This document shows positions 44,184-51,910 of a stretch of 64,000 bases of DNA, one piece after another. The stretch is from Hyphomonadaceae bacterium ML37 (GTDB lineage Bacteria > Pseudomonadota > Alphaproteobacteria > Caulobacterales > Maricaulaceae). The stretch spans positions 1,737,191 through 1,801,190 of the forward strand of contig CP091241.1 of NCBI GenBank assembly GCA_027627685.1, in the 5' to 3' direction. The notes beneath the pieces are model-generated. The model was not told the origin of the DNA, did no database searches, and saw nothing but the letters and a program-made list of their open reading frames with translations. The first letter of the stretch is position 1, and each line of letters begins with the position of its first letter. Position numbers and translations under genes: made by a program.

Positions 44184-44582
44184 TCAGCCGATCACGGCTT
44201 CCGCTTCAATTTCGATGATAAATTCCGGCCCCGCCAACGCGCTGACCCCCACCATGGTGCTGGCGGGCGGGCAGGACCCGAAGACGGCCCGGTGCGCCGC
44301 GCCGACGGCGGCCTGGGTTTCCGGCGCCATGTCCGTGACGAACATGCGCGTCCGGACAACGTGGTCCGGGCGCGCACCGGCCTCAGCCAGCGCCGCCACG
44401 ATAATCTCAAGGCAGCGCGCGGCCTGCGCACCCGCGTCTCCCGGCGCAAACGGGCGTCCTTGCGCGTCCACCGCCACTGTCCCGGCCACCCAGACGTGAT
44501 CGCCCACGCGCACGGCGCGGCGATAGCCGACCCGGTCCTCCCACGGCGCGCCGGAACTGATGCGCTGGCGGTCAGATATCAT
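44184..44582 (-). CDS. RidA-like protein lacking the usual arginine
   Basis: A 132-residue protein of the RidA/YjgF/UK114 family, whose best-known members hydrolyse reactive enamine/imine intermediates from amino acid metabolism. It has the usual order RVGDHVWVAGTVAVDAQGRP, QAARCLEIIVAALAEAG and the C-terminal EFIIEIEAEAVIG. The key arginine of active RidA (in the P-A-R-S-x-V block) is replaced: the sequence here is PPASTMVGVSAL, with Ser at about 108. The enzyme is therefore not a standard imine deaminase or has shifted substrate. AAGGGA lies about seven bases before ATG 44582. It is convergent with the symporter gene. Confidence 0.8.
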   Translation of the reverse strand: MISDRQRISSGAPWEDRVGYRRAVRVGDHVWVAGTVAVDAQGRPFAPGDAGAQAARCLEIIVAALAEAGARPDHVVRTRMFVTDMAPETQAAVGAAHRAVFGSCPPASTMVGVSALAGPEFIIEIEAEAVIG

Positions 44583-44665
44583 GGCGCGTCCCTTTTGCGG
44601 ACCACATGGGCCGACCCTCTCGAAACGGGTATGACGACCCGCGTGGCCTGACAAGACCCAGACAC

Positions 44666-44700
44666 AAAAGCGCCCCCGGCGGGGGGGACAGCCGGGGGCG
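44666..44700 (-). terminator. Strong intrinsic terminator after the DUF4168 gene
   Basis: On the minus strand, CGCCCCCGGC pairs with GCCGGGGGCG around a 10-base loop and is followed by CTTTTG. It lies 65 bases after the stop. Confidence 0.85.
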
Positions 44701-44764
44701 AAGGCGGGGCCCCGCATCCGGTCGCCCGGATACGGAGAGCCCCGGTCACGATGGCCGTGTGCGG

Positions 44765-45181
44765 TCAGCCATTCTGCTCGCGGTACTCTTCAGCGATCTC
44801 GGAGATGCGCTCGCCGAGCTCCGGATCGGACTGCGCAGCCATATTGATCTCGTTATAGCGCTCGGGCGTCAGACCTTCGTCCTCGACCGCTTCGATCATC
44901 TGCGCCTGGGCGTCCTGCTGGATGAGCTGGGCTTCTTCCTGGCCGTTGGCCGCTTCAAGCTGCGGACGCAATTCTTCAACGATCCCGCTGACCTGGTCCA
45001 CGGCGCGTACGAAGTTCCAGATTTCCTCGTCGGTGACAGGCTCGATCTGGGGCTGCTGCTGCGCCGGCATGCCCTGTTGCGGGGGCGGCGGGGCCTGTTG
45101 CGCGAGGGCGGCGGGCGCGGCGTAGGCGGCGCCCAGGGCCAGAGCGAGGGCGGAAGCGGTCGTTTTGAACATCATGGTCAT
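44765..45181 (-). CDS. DUF4168 domain-containing secreted protein
   Basis: A 138-residue protein with a signal peptide ending AAPAALAQQ and a Gln/Pro-rich linker (APPPPQQGMPAQQQPQIEP). The helical domain opens TDEEIWNFVRAVDQVSGIVE and ends ISEIAEEYREQNG. This is the DUF4168 pattern, found in secreted proteins of proteobacteria and cyanobacteria with no known activity. GGAG lies ten bases before ATG 45181. It is divergent from the sigma factor gene, so it may be part of that envelope-stress response, which is a guess. A strong terminator follows. Confidence 0.8.
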   Translation of the reverse strand: MTMMFKTTASALALALGAAYAAPAALAQQAPPPPQQGMPAQQQPQIEPVTDEEIWNFVRAVDQVSGIVEELRPQLEAANGQEEAQLIQQDAQAQMIEAVEDEGLTPERYNEINMAAQSDPELGERISEIAEEYREQNG

Positions 45182-45326
45182 ATCAACAAGTCTCCATTTC
45201 AGTTTCGACGCCCGCGTGGGCAGACGTACTGATAGTTAGACGCCTGAAGAGCGGGTGATGTTGCGCGTCCTATGAATTACAATTCGGTCATGTCCGCGTA
45301 TGACTGGAAATTTTTCGCTATGATTG

Positions 45327-45355
45327 TGCAACACGCCCACGTTTTTCAGCGTCTT
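45327..45355 (+). promoter_or_regulatory. Possible ECF-type promoter of the sigma factor gene
   Basis: TGCAAC (45327-45332) and CGTCTT (45350-45355) are separated by 17 bases, the general -35 AAC / -10 CGTC form of ECF sigma promoters. It lies 27 bases before the chosen start. Confidence 0.35.
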
Positions 45356-45382
45356 ACAGACACGCCATTGAGATATTGCTTG

Positions 45383-45919
45383 ATGAACGCCAAGGATATG
45401 AGCCGCACCATCACCCGTCAGCTGACCGCCATGCGGCGGTTTGCGCGCGCGCTGGCGGGCAATGCGTTTGACGCCGATGATTTGGTTCAGATCGCAGCGG
45501 AGACCGCCATCCGCAAGCGGCGCCAGCTGCGCGAGGCCGAACGGGCGCGCAGCTGGCTGATGACCATTGTCTACCGCACCCATCTCGATCTGATGCGCCA
45601 GGCAGCCCGGCGCGAGGCACCGCTGAACGATCCCGACGCTGCGCCTGATCTGGCGGCGCCTGCAGCCCAGCAGGCACGGCTGGACTGCGCCGCGGCGCTA
45701 GATGCGCTGGACGCCCTGCCCCGCGACCAGCGCGCCGCCCTGACCCTGATCGCCATCGAGGGGCATTCGAACGAGGAAGCGGCGGCCATTCTCGATCTCA
45801 ACCCGGCCACCCTGCGCTCGCAGGTCTCCCGCGCTCGCAGCGCCTTGCGGGAGAGCCTCGCGGAGGATGCGCCCGTACCGGAAACAGAGGACCGCACCCG
45901 GCTGCACCAGGTGAAATGA
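45383..45919 (+). CDS. ECF-type RNA polymerase sigma factor
   Basis: A 178-residue group IV sigma factor. Region 2 reads RFARALAGNAFDADDLVQ through ARSWLMTIVYRTHLDLMR, and region 4 reads LPRDQRAALTLIAIEGHSNE through LDLNPATLRSQVSRARSALR. There is no region 1.1. The start is uncertain; ATG 45383 and ATG 45398 both give a full sigma fold, while starts upstream near 45272 add non-conserved, low-GC residues. The stop (45917-45919) nearly touches the anti-sigma start at 45921. It probably responds to an envelope signal relayed by the anti-sigma protein; no target promoters were proven. Confidence 0.85.
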   Translation: MNAKDMSRTITRQLTAMRRFARALAGNAFDADDLVQIAAETAIRKRRQLREAERARSWLMTIVYRTHLDLMRQAARREAPLNDPDAAPDLAAPAAQQARLDCAAALDALDALPRDQRAALTLIAIEGHSNEEAAAILDLNPATLRSQVSRARSALRESLAEDAPVPETEDRTRLHQVK

Positions 45920-45920
45920 C

Positions 45921-46631
45921 ATGACCCACGACACTGAAACGGAAAAGGAAACTCACACCGCAGGCGACGCGCGCATTGATCGGCGCATCATCGATGCGCT
46001 CGACGCTTTCGCCCGCCAACGAGCCGGCGCCGGGCTGCCCGCTGGCGTGCTGCGCGCGGCGCGCCGGGCCGAACGGCTCGACCGGATGACGCGCATGGGC
46101 GCGATGGCGGCGGCGGCGGTGGTGGTGTTCGCTGGCGGCTGGCTGGCGGCGGGATTGCATATGAGCTCAGGCCCGGCAACGGGCGAGGCGCCCGCTGAGC
46201 TGGTGCAGCTGGAGGGGCTCGCTGTGAGCGGTTCCGATACCGCCACGAGCCTGTTGTCCGACCCGGTGCTGAGCCCGCCGGAACTGACCGGCCACGGCCT
46301 GCACCTGACCGCTTCCATCGCGCGCATGGCGCAAGGCGGCGCGTTTAACGCGCTGGAATATCAAGCCTCTGACGGCGAGACCGTGCGCATTCTGGCGCGC
46401 CGGATCAGCCCGGCCGGTCCGGGCGCGCTGCAGCATTCACGGCTCGATGGCGAGCGCCTGGTGTGGTGGCGCGAGGATGATCTGGTGATCGGGGTGACTG
46501 GACCGCTGGAACGTGTTGATCTCGAAGCGATTGCCCAGACCGTGCGCAGCCAGTCCCGCGCGCCCATGGTGGCGGACTTCATGCCGGCGCCGGAGCTGGG
46601 CGTGCAGACGGTGAATGATCCCGGCGGCTGA
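45921..46631 (+). CDS. Membrane anti-sigma factor-like protein
   Basis: A 236-residue single-pass membrane protein encoded one base after the sigma factor stop. The N-terminal cytoplasmic part (about 1-57) is a plausible sigma-binding helical segment. A membrane helix lies at about 58-79 (MGAMAAAAVVVFAGGWLAAG). The C-terminal periplasmic part has no zinc-binding motif. I cannot see the Zn-anti-sigma HxxxCxxC signature. The pairing with the ECF sigma gene is the main evidence for its role. Confidence 0.75.
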   Translation: MTHDTETEKETHTAGDARIDRRIIDALDAFARQRAGAGLPAGVLRAARRAERLDRMTRMGAMAAAAVVVFAGGWLAAGLHMSSGPATGEAPAELVQLEGLAVSGSDTATSLLSDPVLSPPELTGHGLHLTASIARMAQGGAFNALEYQASDGETVRILARRISPAGPGALQHSRLDGERLVWWREDDLVIGVTGPLERVDLEAIAQTVRSQSRAPMVADFMPAPELGVQTVNDPGG

Positions 46632-46748
46632 CCCCCTGTCCCCGCCCTATCCCGCACCTTGTCCCCGCGACGCACACCGTGTGGTCCGGGGTTTTTCCGG
46701 TCAAAAGCCGCCGCGGCACGGCAAAAACCCGCGAAAATCTGTCGGCGC

Positions 46749-47489
46749 TCAGATGTCATCGGCATCCAAGGCGCGAAACAGTGTTTCACAGCCCAGAAGG
46801 TCGCGTTTGCGGTTGGCGGCGGCCTCGGCCGCCTCGGCGTCCTCACCCCAGCGCTCGGCCTGATAGCGCTCGTCCACGCGCGATGTGTCGAACAGGATTT
46901 CGGCGTCCGCCTCGCCTTCCAGCAGCGCAAACGCCAGCACGGCCGAGCCCAGGTTCGGGGCGGCGCTGACCAGAGCGGTCAGGCGGAAATTGTCGAGCGC
47001 CAGCGCCCGGCGTTCCAGCGCCGCGATCGAACTGTCGGGCTGATCGAGAGCGGTGACCGAGACCGCAGCGTGCAGCGGCGCGTCCAGCGCCATGGCGGCC
47101 CAGGCGAGCCAGGGATCCCAGGCCTCGGCCTGACGCGTAGCGAGGACGGATTCTTCGGCGCGGTGGCTCAAAAGATCGGTGCGGGCGAAGCGCGCGACTT
47201 CGGCGGCGGCCTGCGCGCGCACATCGCCGGTACGGTCCAGCGCCACATGACACAGCCGGGTGACCGGCATGGTGAAGGGATTGATGTGTTCGCTCTGGGC
47301 GGACCATTCAGCGGCGGCTGCGCGGGCCAGCGTCTCGCCGGGCAGCACCAGAACCGATTTGGCCGGCGTGCGCACCTGACGCCCGTCGAGCAGAACACGC
47401 CAGCCGCCCTCGCCCGGCGCGGCGGCGGCTTCGGTATAGAAGCGCCGCGGCAGGGGGCGGTTTTCCGCCCTGGCCTTTGACATGCTCAT
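46749..47489 (-). CDS. ATP12-type F1-ATPase assembly chaperone
   Basis: A 246-residue homologue of mitochondrial Atp12, which binds free alpha subunits during F1 assembly. ATP12-typical sequence includes VLLDGRQVRTPAKSVLVLP, INPFTMPVTRLCHVALDRT, LLSHRAEESVLATRQAEAWD and LGSAVLAFALLEGEADAEIL. It is restricted to alphaproteobacteria and eukaryotes, supporting the lineage assignment. ATG 47489 overlaps the HAD-gene stop (ATGA, 47486-47489), so it is the last gene of the crcB-rluC-HAD-atp12 operon. Confidence 0.92.
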   Translation of the reverse strand: MSMSKARAENRPLPRRFYTEAAAAPGEGGWRVLLDGRQVRTPAKSVLVLPGETLARAAAAEWSAQSEHINPFTMPVTRLCHVALDRTGDVRAQAAAEVARFARTDLLSHRAEESVLATRQAEAWDPWLAWAAMALDAPLHAAVSVTALDQPDSSIAALERRALALDNFRLTALVSAAPNLGSAVLAFALLEGEADAEILFDTSRVDERYQAERWGEDAEAAEAAANRKRDLLGCETLFRALDADDI

Positions 47490-48172
47490 GCGGCGCTCCG
47501 GTCTCCGGCGAAGACATCAAGGGCGCTGTTGAGCGCGGCGAAATCATGGTGGATGGCGTGAGGCTGGGCCTCATTGATCTCATCCACCGTGTGAAAGCCC
47601 CAGCTGACGCCCATGGCGTGGGCGTCGGCGGCGCGCGCCATGGCCATGTCCCAGAACGTGTCGCCGATCACCACGGTCTCTTTGGGGCGCGCGCCGGTGG
47701 CGGCCATGGCGTCGAGCACCATGCGCGGATGCGGCTTGCCGGGACCGCCATCCACGGTGTGCAGGGTCTGAAAATAGCGGTGCAGATCATGGTGGCCGAA
47801 CACGATGTCGAGCCCCCGGCGCGCCTTGCCGGTGGCCACGCCAAGGATCCAGCCCTCATCAGCCAGACGCTCCAGAGTCTCGCGCGCGCCGTCATAGAGG
47901 GGCTCGGAAAAGCCGGCCTCGGCGCGCTGTTCCACGAAGGCTTGCTTGTAAAACCCGGTGAGCGCCGCGACCCGCGCCTCGCCATAATCGGGCGGGGCCA
48001 GACGCGCTACGGCTTCAGACAATTCCAGACCCACAATCGTGCGCACCTGATCATAGGCGATGGCGCCCAGCCCGGCGCGCTCAAAGGCGCGGGTCATGGC
48101 GCGTGCGATCACTTCACGCGAATCCACCAGCGTGCCGTCCACATCAAACACGGCCAGTTTCAGACCCGTCAC
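47486..48172 (-). CDS. HAD-IA family hydrolase (phosphoglycolate-phosphatase-like)
   Basis: A 228-residue HAD phosphatase. The three HAD motifs are LAVFDVDGTLVDS (nucleophile Asp), VATGKARRGL (Thr motif II) with the lysine in PGKPHPRMV, and VVIGDTFWDMAMARAA (motif III acidic pair). A helical cap lies between. The Gph/phosphoglycolate-phosphatase subfamily is likely but the substrate is unproven. Both ends overlap neighbours by four bases (ATGA): it is coupled to rluC upstream and to atp12 downstream. Confidence 0.88.
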   Translation of the reverse strand: MTGLKLAVFDVDGTLVDSREVIARAMTRAFERAGLGAIAYDQVRTIVGLELSEAVARLAPPDYGEARVAALTGFYKQAFVEQRAEAGFSEPLYDGARETLERLADEGWILGVATGKARRGLDIVFGHHDLHRYFQTLHTVDGGPGKPHPRMVLDAMAATGARPKETVVIGDTFWDMAMARAADAHAMGVSWGFHTVDEINEAQPHAIHHDFAALNSALDVFAGDRSAA

Positions 48173-49149
48173 GCCAGCGTCTCCTCGGCGCGCGCGCCCG
48201 CGTCGAAGTCAAAGCCCAGCGCGGCGAAGGTCTCGCTCATATGGTCCGGCAGCGGCGCTTCCAGCACCAGCGGGCGCTGGCCGGGGCGCGGGATGACCAG
48301 CTTGCGCGCGTGCAGGTGCAGCTTGCGCGACAGGCCTTCGGGCGTGGGGATGTCGCACATGTATTTGCCGTCGCCCAGAATGGCGTGGCCAAAGCCCGCC
48401 ATGTGGACGCGCAGCTGGTGGGTGCGCCCGGTTTCGGGGCTCAGCACGACCCAGCTGGCACGGCGTCCGGCATGGTCAGCCACAGCGTAATGGGTCACCG
48501 CGTGCTGGGCGCCCTCCTCGCCATGGCGCGCCGCCATCATGCGCTCGCGGTCGCCATCGGGGCCGCTGGATTTGCGCAGGAAGCCGCTGATCTCGCCGTT
48601 GTGCGGCGAAGGCACGCCAAGGGCCACAGCCCAGTAATATTTGCGAAGGTCGCGGGTCTGGAACAGGCGCGAGAGGCGCCGGGCGCTGTCAGCGGTGCGC
48701 GCCACCACCAGAACGCCCGACGTGTCCTTGTCGAGACGGTGGACGAGACGCGGGCGTTCATCGCCCCGCCCGAACGCGTCCAGCAGACGGTCGAGATGGC
48801 GCGTGGTCTTGGACCCGCCCTGTACGGCCAGGCCGTGGGGCTTGTTCAGCGCGATCAGCTCATGGTCCTGATACAGCACCATGGAGCGGGCGAACGCCGC
48901 GTCCTCTCGCGACAAGGGCGCCTCGGCGCGGATCTCGCCCGGTTCCGGCATGGGCGGCACGCGCACGATCTGGCCCGGCTCGAGGCGCTGATTGCCCTTG
49001 GCGCGCGCGCCGTCGACGCGGACCTGACCGGTGCGCAGGAATTTCTCCACCCGCCCGTGGGGGATGTGCGGAAAATGCGCCTTGAACCAGCGGTCCAGAC
49101 GCATATCGCCTTCGGCTTGCGTGACTTCGAGGGTTTGAACCGCGCTCAT
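48169..49149 (-). CDS. 23S rRNA pseudouridine synthase, RluC/RluD type
   Basis: A 326-residue enzyme with an N-terminal S4 RNA-binding domain (MRLDRWFKAHFPHIPHGRVE) and the pseudouridine synthase domain. The latter has GLAVQGG, the catalytic RLVHRLDKDTSGVLVVART (catalytic Asp) and PETGRTHQLRVH. RluC of E. coli modifies U955, U2504 and U2580; the exact sites here are not known. ATG 49149 overlaps the crcB stop (49146-49149). The open frame continues upstream, but that part is antisense-like and Arg-rich, so it is not used. Confidence 0.92.
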   Translation of the reverse strand: MSAVQTLEVTQAEGDMRLDRWFKAHFPHIPHGRVEKFLRTGQVRVDGARAKGNQRLEPGQIVRVPPMPEPGEIRAEAPLSREDAAFARSMVLYQDHELIALNKPHGLAVQGGSKTTRHLDRLLDAFGRGDERPRLVHRLDKDTSGVLVVARTADSARRLSRLFQTRDLRKYYWAVALGVPSPHNGEISGFLRKSSGPDGDRERMMAARHGEEGAQHAVTHYAVADHAGRRASWVVLSPETGRTHQLRVHMAGFGHAILGDGKYMCDIPTPEGLSRKLHLHARKLVIPRPGQRPLVLEAPLPDHMSETFAALGFDFDAGARAEETLA

Positions 49150-49532
49150 GACGGCCACACCGTGCGCGCCAGCGCCAGCCCCACGCCCGCAGCGAGCACG
49201 CAGGCGATCAGCATGCCGCCGCCCCAGACCAGCGCCTCGAGAAAGGCCTTGCGTTCGATCATCAAGATCAGCTCCAGCGACAATGCGCTCATGGTGGTGA
49301 AGGCGCCCAGAAACCCGACGCCGAAGGCAAAGCGGATCTCGGTGGCGTCGGCGCGCCCGGCCTGCGCCAGCCAGCCCACCAGCAGCCCGACCGCCAGCGA
49401 TCCGGCCACATTGACGATCAGCACGCCCCAGGGCGCGTCCGGCCCGATCCAGCGCAGGCACGCCTGATTGACGCCATGGCGCGAGACCGCGCCCAGCGCG
49501 CCTCCGGCGGCGATGAGAAGAAGATGGTTCAT
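49146..49532 (-). CDS. crcB: CrcB-family (Fluc) fluoride channel-like protein with altered Phe box
   Basis: A 128-residue, four-helix membrane protein of the CrcB/Fluc family, which exports fluoride as a dimer. Family positions are present: GGALGAVSRHGV, LIVNVAGSLAVGLLVGW and GFLGAFTT. The usual next block is TTFS-x-F, whose two phenylalanines line the ion path; here it reads TTMSALSLE with Met 81 and Leu 84 in place of both. Whether it still conducts fluoride is unknown. It is the first gene of the crcB-rluC-HAD-atp12 operon. I looked for a fluoride riboswitch upstream and did not see its conserved core. Confidence 0.85.
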   Translation of the reverse strand: MNHLLLIAAGGALGAVSRHGVNQACLRWIGPDAPWGVLIVNVAGSLAVGLLVGWLAQAGRADATEIRFAFGVGFLGAFTTMSALSLELILMIERKAFLEALVWGGGMLIACVLAAGVGLALARTVWPS

Positions 49533-49615
49533 GACGCGCAGCGATAGGCCGCAGCGCGCTGAGGCGCAAGGCCAGGCGCCGGTGTCAGACGCGTTCCAGC
49601 GCCGCTGCAGCCCCG

Positions 49616-50086
49616 CTATTTCGCCGGATTGCGATCCGCGTCCAGCCAGTTGCGGATCGCCTGCAGGGCGGGCAGCGCCGTCTCAAACCGCCCGGCGCCC
49701 AGCGCCGCCCCCATGCGGGCAAGCTCCGGTCCAAGGGCGGCCAGGCAGCGCGCGCGCATCTCCCGCCCGGCCGGCGTGAGGAACACGCGCTTCGCGCGCC
49801 GATCTTCCGGGTCAGGCTCGATGCGCACCAGGGCGCGCGCCTCCAGCCGCTGCAGCGTGTTGGTCATGGCGCCCTTGGTGACCTGAAAGGCGCGCGCGAG
49901 GCGCACCGGCGTCCAGCCATCGCCGAGGCGCGCCATGTGGTTGAGCACGGAGAAATGCGCGATCTGCAATCCGTCGGGCAGGACTTTGAGCAGCGCGCTG
50001 GACGACAGCTGCTGGATGATGCCCACCTCGTTGAGGACCGCGAACACCAGCTCGGGATCCGGCCCGGGTCCGGGGGCGCGGCTCAT
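49616..50086 (-). CDS. MarR family transcriptional regulator
   Basis: A 156-residue winged-helix regulator with the order SSSALLKVLPDGLQIAHFSV, WTPVRLARAFQVTKGAMTN (recognition helix) and EPDPEDRRAKRVFLTPAGRE (wing). It lies directly behind the Acg-type oxidoreductase (ATGA overlap, 50083-50086), so both share a transcript and the protein probably represses it. A matching palindrome, GTTTAAC-GTTGAAC, lies at 51268-51281 before the first gene. The ligand is unknown; MarR proteins often sense aromatic or oxidising compounds. Confidence 0.9.
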   Translation of the reverse strand: MSRAPGPGPDPELVFAVLNEVGIIQQLSSSALLKVLPDGLQIAHFSVLNHMARLGDGWTPVRLARAFQVTKGAMTNTLQRLEARALVRIEPDPEDRRAKRVFLTPAGREMRARCLAALGPELARMGAALGAGRFETALPALQAIRNWLDADRNPAK

Positions 50087-51228
50087 GCCATCATCCTGCT
50101 CTCCAGCGGCCAGCGCGGCGTGCGGGCGGGCTGCGCGCCATGGCCCAGACGCGCGATCATCTGAACGCGCCCGCCGCCGGGCGCCAGCCGGTCATGGGCC
50201 TCGTCGTAGAGCGCGGCCATCGCCTCATATTCCTGCAAAGCCTGGCTCAGCGGCTGGAAGCCCAGGCCCAGCCCGCAGGCGGCGAGATTCAGGCGCAGCC
50301 AGTCGCGCCCTGCCTCCAATTGCTCGGCGCGCGTATCACCGGGCGTGGTCAGGACGGCAAACCCTCTCGCGCTGTAGATCTGGGCGCGCATCATGTCGAG
50401 GGTTTGAGAGAACGCCGTGGAGGCGGGATCGGCCAGCGTCTCGCGCGTGATCATTCCGGCCATATTGAGCGCCTCGATCATGGCGCCTTGCAGGGCAATG
50501 CCGTCGGGATTGGCTTCGATCTCGGCGCGCCCGATGCGCATCAGGTCGACGCTTTCGCGATGTGGCGCCGGCGCACGCAGCTCCACCTCCATGGCCCGCC
50601 AGGTCAGGTCGCGCAGCGCCGCCACGCCTTCTGTATCGGCGATCAGATTGGTCTCGTGGCGCGGTGCAGCCGCCTCAAGCAGCGCGCCCAGCAGGTCCGG
50701 CGCGATGGCCCGATCCTCAAACGGCGCCTTGTCGGAGCGCCTTATGGCGGCGTGGGTGAAGAGCGGATCGGGCGCGGCGTCGGCGGGCGCGAACCGCACA
50801 TGGGCGATGGGGCGGTCATCAAGGCGCGGCGCGCCGGCGCCCTCGGGGAAGGGCGTGATCTGCGCCGCCAGCCCGGCGTGCGCCGCCGCCATGCGCAACT
50901 GCTCCAGCATGCAGCCAAAACCGATGGTGATCTGGCGGTCAAACGGATCGGTGGCGGGCAGACGCCGCTCCGGATCACACCAGATACGCACCTCGTCCGC
51001 GCCCACAAGCTCAAACAGCCAGGGCTGAATATTATGGGGGTTGGGCGCCAGAATGGCCCAGGCCAGCGCCCGCAGTCGGGGGTCGCCATGGGCGCCGCTC
51101 ATCGCCGTCTCCCACGGGACCAGCGCCCGTACCGGCGTGCGGGTTGCGGTGAACACGGCCCCGGCCCCCACCACCGTCACCGCGGACGCGCCGGCGAGTT
51201 TCAGAAACAGTCTGCGGCTCTGCGCCAT
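50083..51228 (-). CDS. Tat-exported Acg-like nitroreductase-family protein
   Basis: A 381-residue protein with a twin-arginine signal (MAQSRRLFLKLAGASA), so it is exported folded, consistent with a cofactor. The fold is Acg-like FMN-binding oxidoreductase, shown by ILAPNPHNIQPWLFEL and RIWCDPERRLPATDPFDRQ. Its relatives are related to nitroreductases but often lack the ordinary enzyme activity. GGAGG lies six to seven bases before ATG 51228. A MarR regulator follows in the same unit, and an inverted-repeat operator candidate lies 40-53 bases upstream of the start codon. Confidence 0.8.
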   Translation of the reverse strand: MAQSRRLFLKLAGASAVTVVGAGAVFTATRTPVRALVPWETAMSGAHGDPRLRALAWAILAPNPHNIQPWLFELVGADEVRIWCDPERRLPATDPFDRQITIGFGCMLEQLRMAAAHAGLAAQITPFPEGAGAPRLDDRPIAHVRFAPADAAPDPLFTHAAIRRSDKAPFEDRAIAPDLLGALLEAAAPRHETNLIADTEGVAALRDLTWRAMEVELRAPAPHRESVDLMRIGRAEIEANPDGIALQGAMIEALNMAGMITRETLADPASTAFSQTLDMMRAQIYSARGFAVLTTPGDTRAEQLEAGRDWLRLNLAACGLGLGFQPLSQALQEYEAMAALYDEAHDRLAPGGGRVQMIARLGHGAQPARTPRWPLESRMMA

Positions 51229-51267
51229 GGCGCCCTCCTCCCACTTGGTTCAACGCTAATCACTTTC

Positions 51268-51281
51268 GTTTAACGTTGAAC
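51268..51281. promoter_or_regulatory. Candidate MarR operator
   Basis: GTTTAACGTTGAAC, two 7-base halves that pair with one mismatch. GTTCAACG (51248-51255) supplies a further inverted half-site to CGTTGAAC (51274-51281). It sits upstream of the Acg-like/MarR operon. Confidence 0.45.
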
Positions 51282-51507
51282 GATATGCAAGACGACTTCG
51301 GTTTGGGCCCCGCCTTGACCCGTTGCCGCGAGGGGGCGCATCCTGACACCCTAGCGTGCCGACTTCGGCACCACACGATTGACGCACCCGGCGCCTGACC
51401 CCGCTTGTGCTGATCTGCGCTGCGCCACCAGTCCGCCCCGGACCCAGGCCGCAGCTTCGCGCGTTACCGGCCCGTCGCACACCTTCCCGCCGTCACCGGA
51501 GGCCGTC

Positions 51508-51903
51508 ATGCTGACCCTTGCCGACACGATCGCGCTGAGAGCGCTGTATCTGGCCGCCGTGCTGGCGGCGGGCGGGGCGGGGCTGATCATGGTGTTCACA
51601 CCGGGCTTCGCGGCGCGCAAGCTCTTCTATGATGCAGTTCAGGTGGATGTGTATCTGCGCCTGCTGGGCGCGTTTCAGCTGAGCCTGGGCCTGCTGGCCA
51701 TTGGCGGCCTCATCTGGCCCGCACCGCTGGCGGCGATCCTGCTGGTCCAGCTGGGCGCGATGGTGATCTGGGTGGTGGCAGGCGCCGTGCCGGCCATCAT
51801 CACCGGCAAGCGCGAGACCGCGCTCCTGTTCATGACCATCGCCTTCACGGTGTGGTCGCTGGCGATCGGGTTCCTGTTCCCGTTTGCGGCGGTGTTCGGG
51901 TAA
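51508..51903 (+). CDS. Four-helix membrane protein of unknown function
   Basis: A 131-residue protein starting at ATG 51508 with GGAGG five bases upstream. Four hydrophobic helices are visible (LYLAAVLAAGGAGLIMVF, FQLSLGLLAIGGLI, VQLGAMVIWVVAGAV and LLFMTIAFTVWSLAIGF). No motif is recognised. The arrangement is that of many small integral membrane proteins of the DoxX or DUF-type in alphaproteobacteria, but I do not assign a family. It is divergent from the Acg/MarR operon and convergent with rarA (the genes are eight bases apart). Confidence 0.7.
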   Translation: MLTLADTIALRALYLAAVLAAGGAGLIMVFTPGFAARKLFYDAVQVDVYLRLLGAFQLSLGLLAIGGLIWPAPLAAILLVQLGAMVIWVVAGAVPAIITGKRETALLFMTIAFTVWSLAIGFLFPFAAVFG

Positions 51904-51910
51904 GGGCGGC

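Noticed and set aside
49533-49615. Possible fluoride riboswitch upstream of crcB
   Set aside because: The conserved core (GGNGATGG and CUGAUG-type blocks) is not present in the 83 bases.
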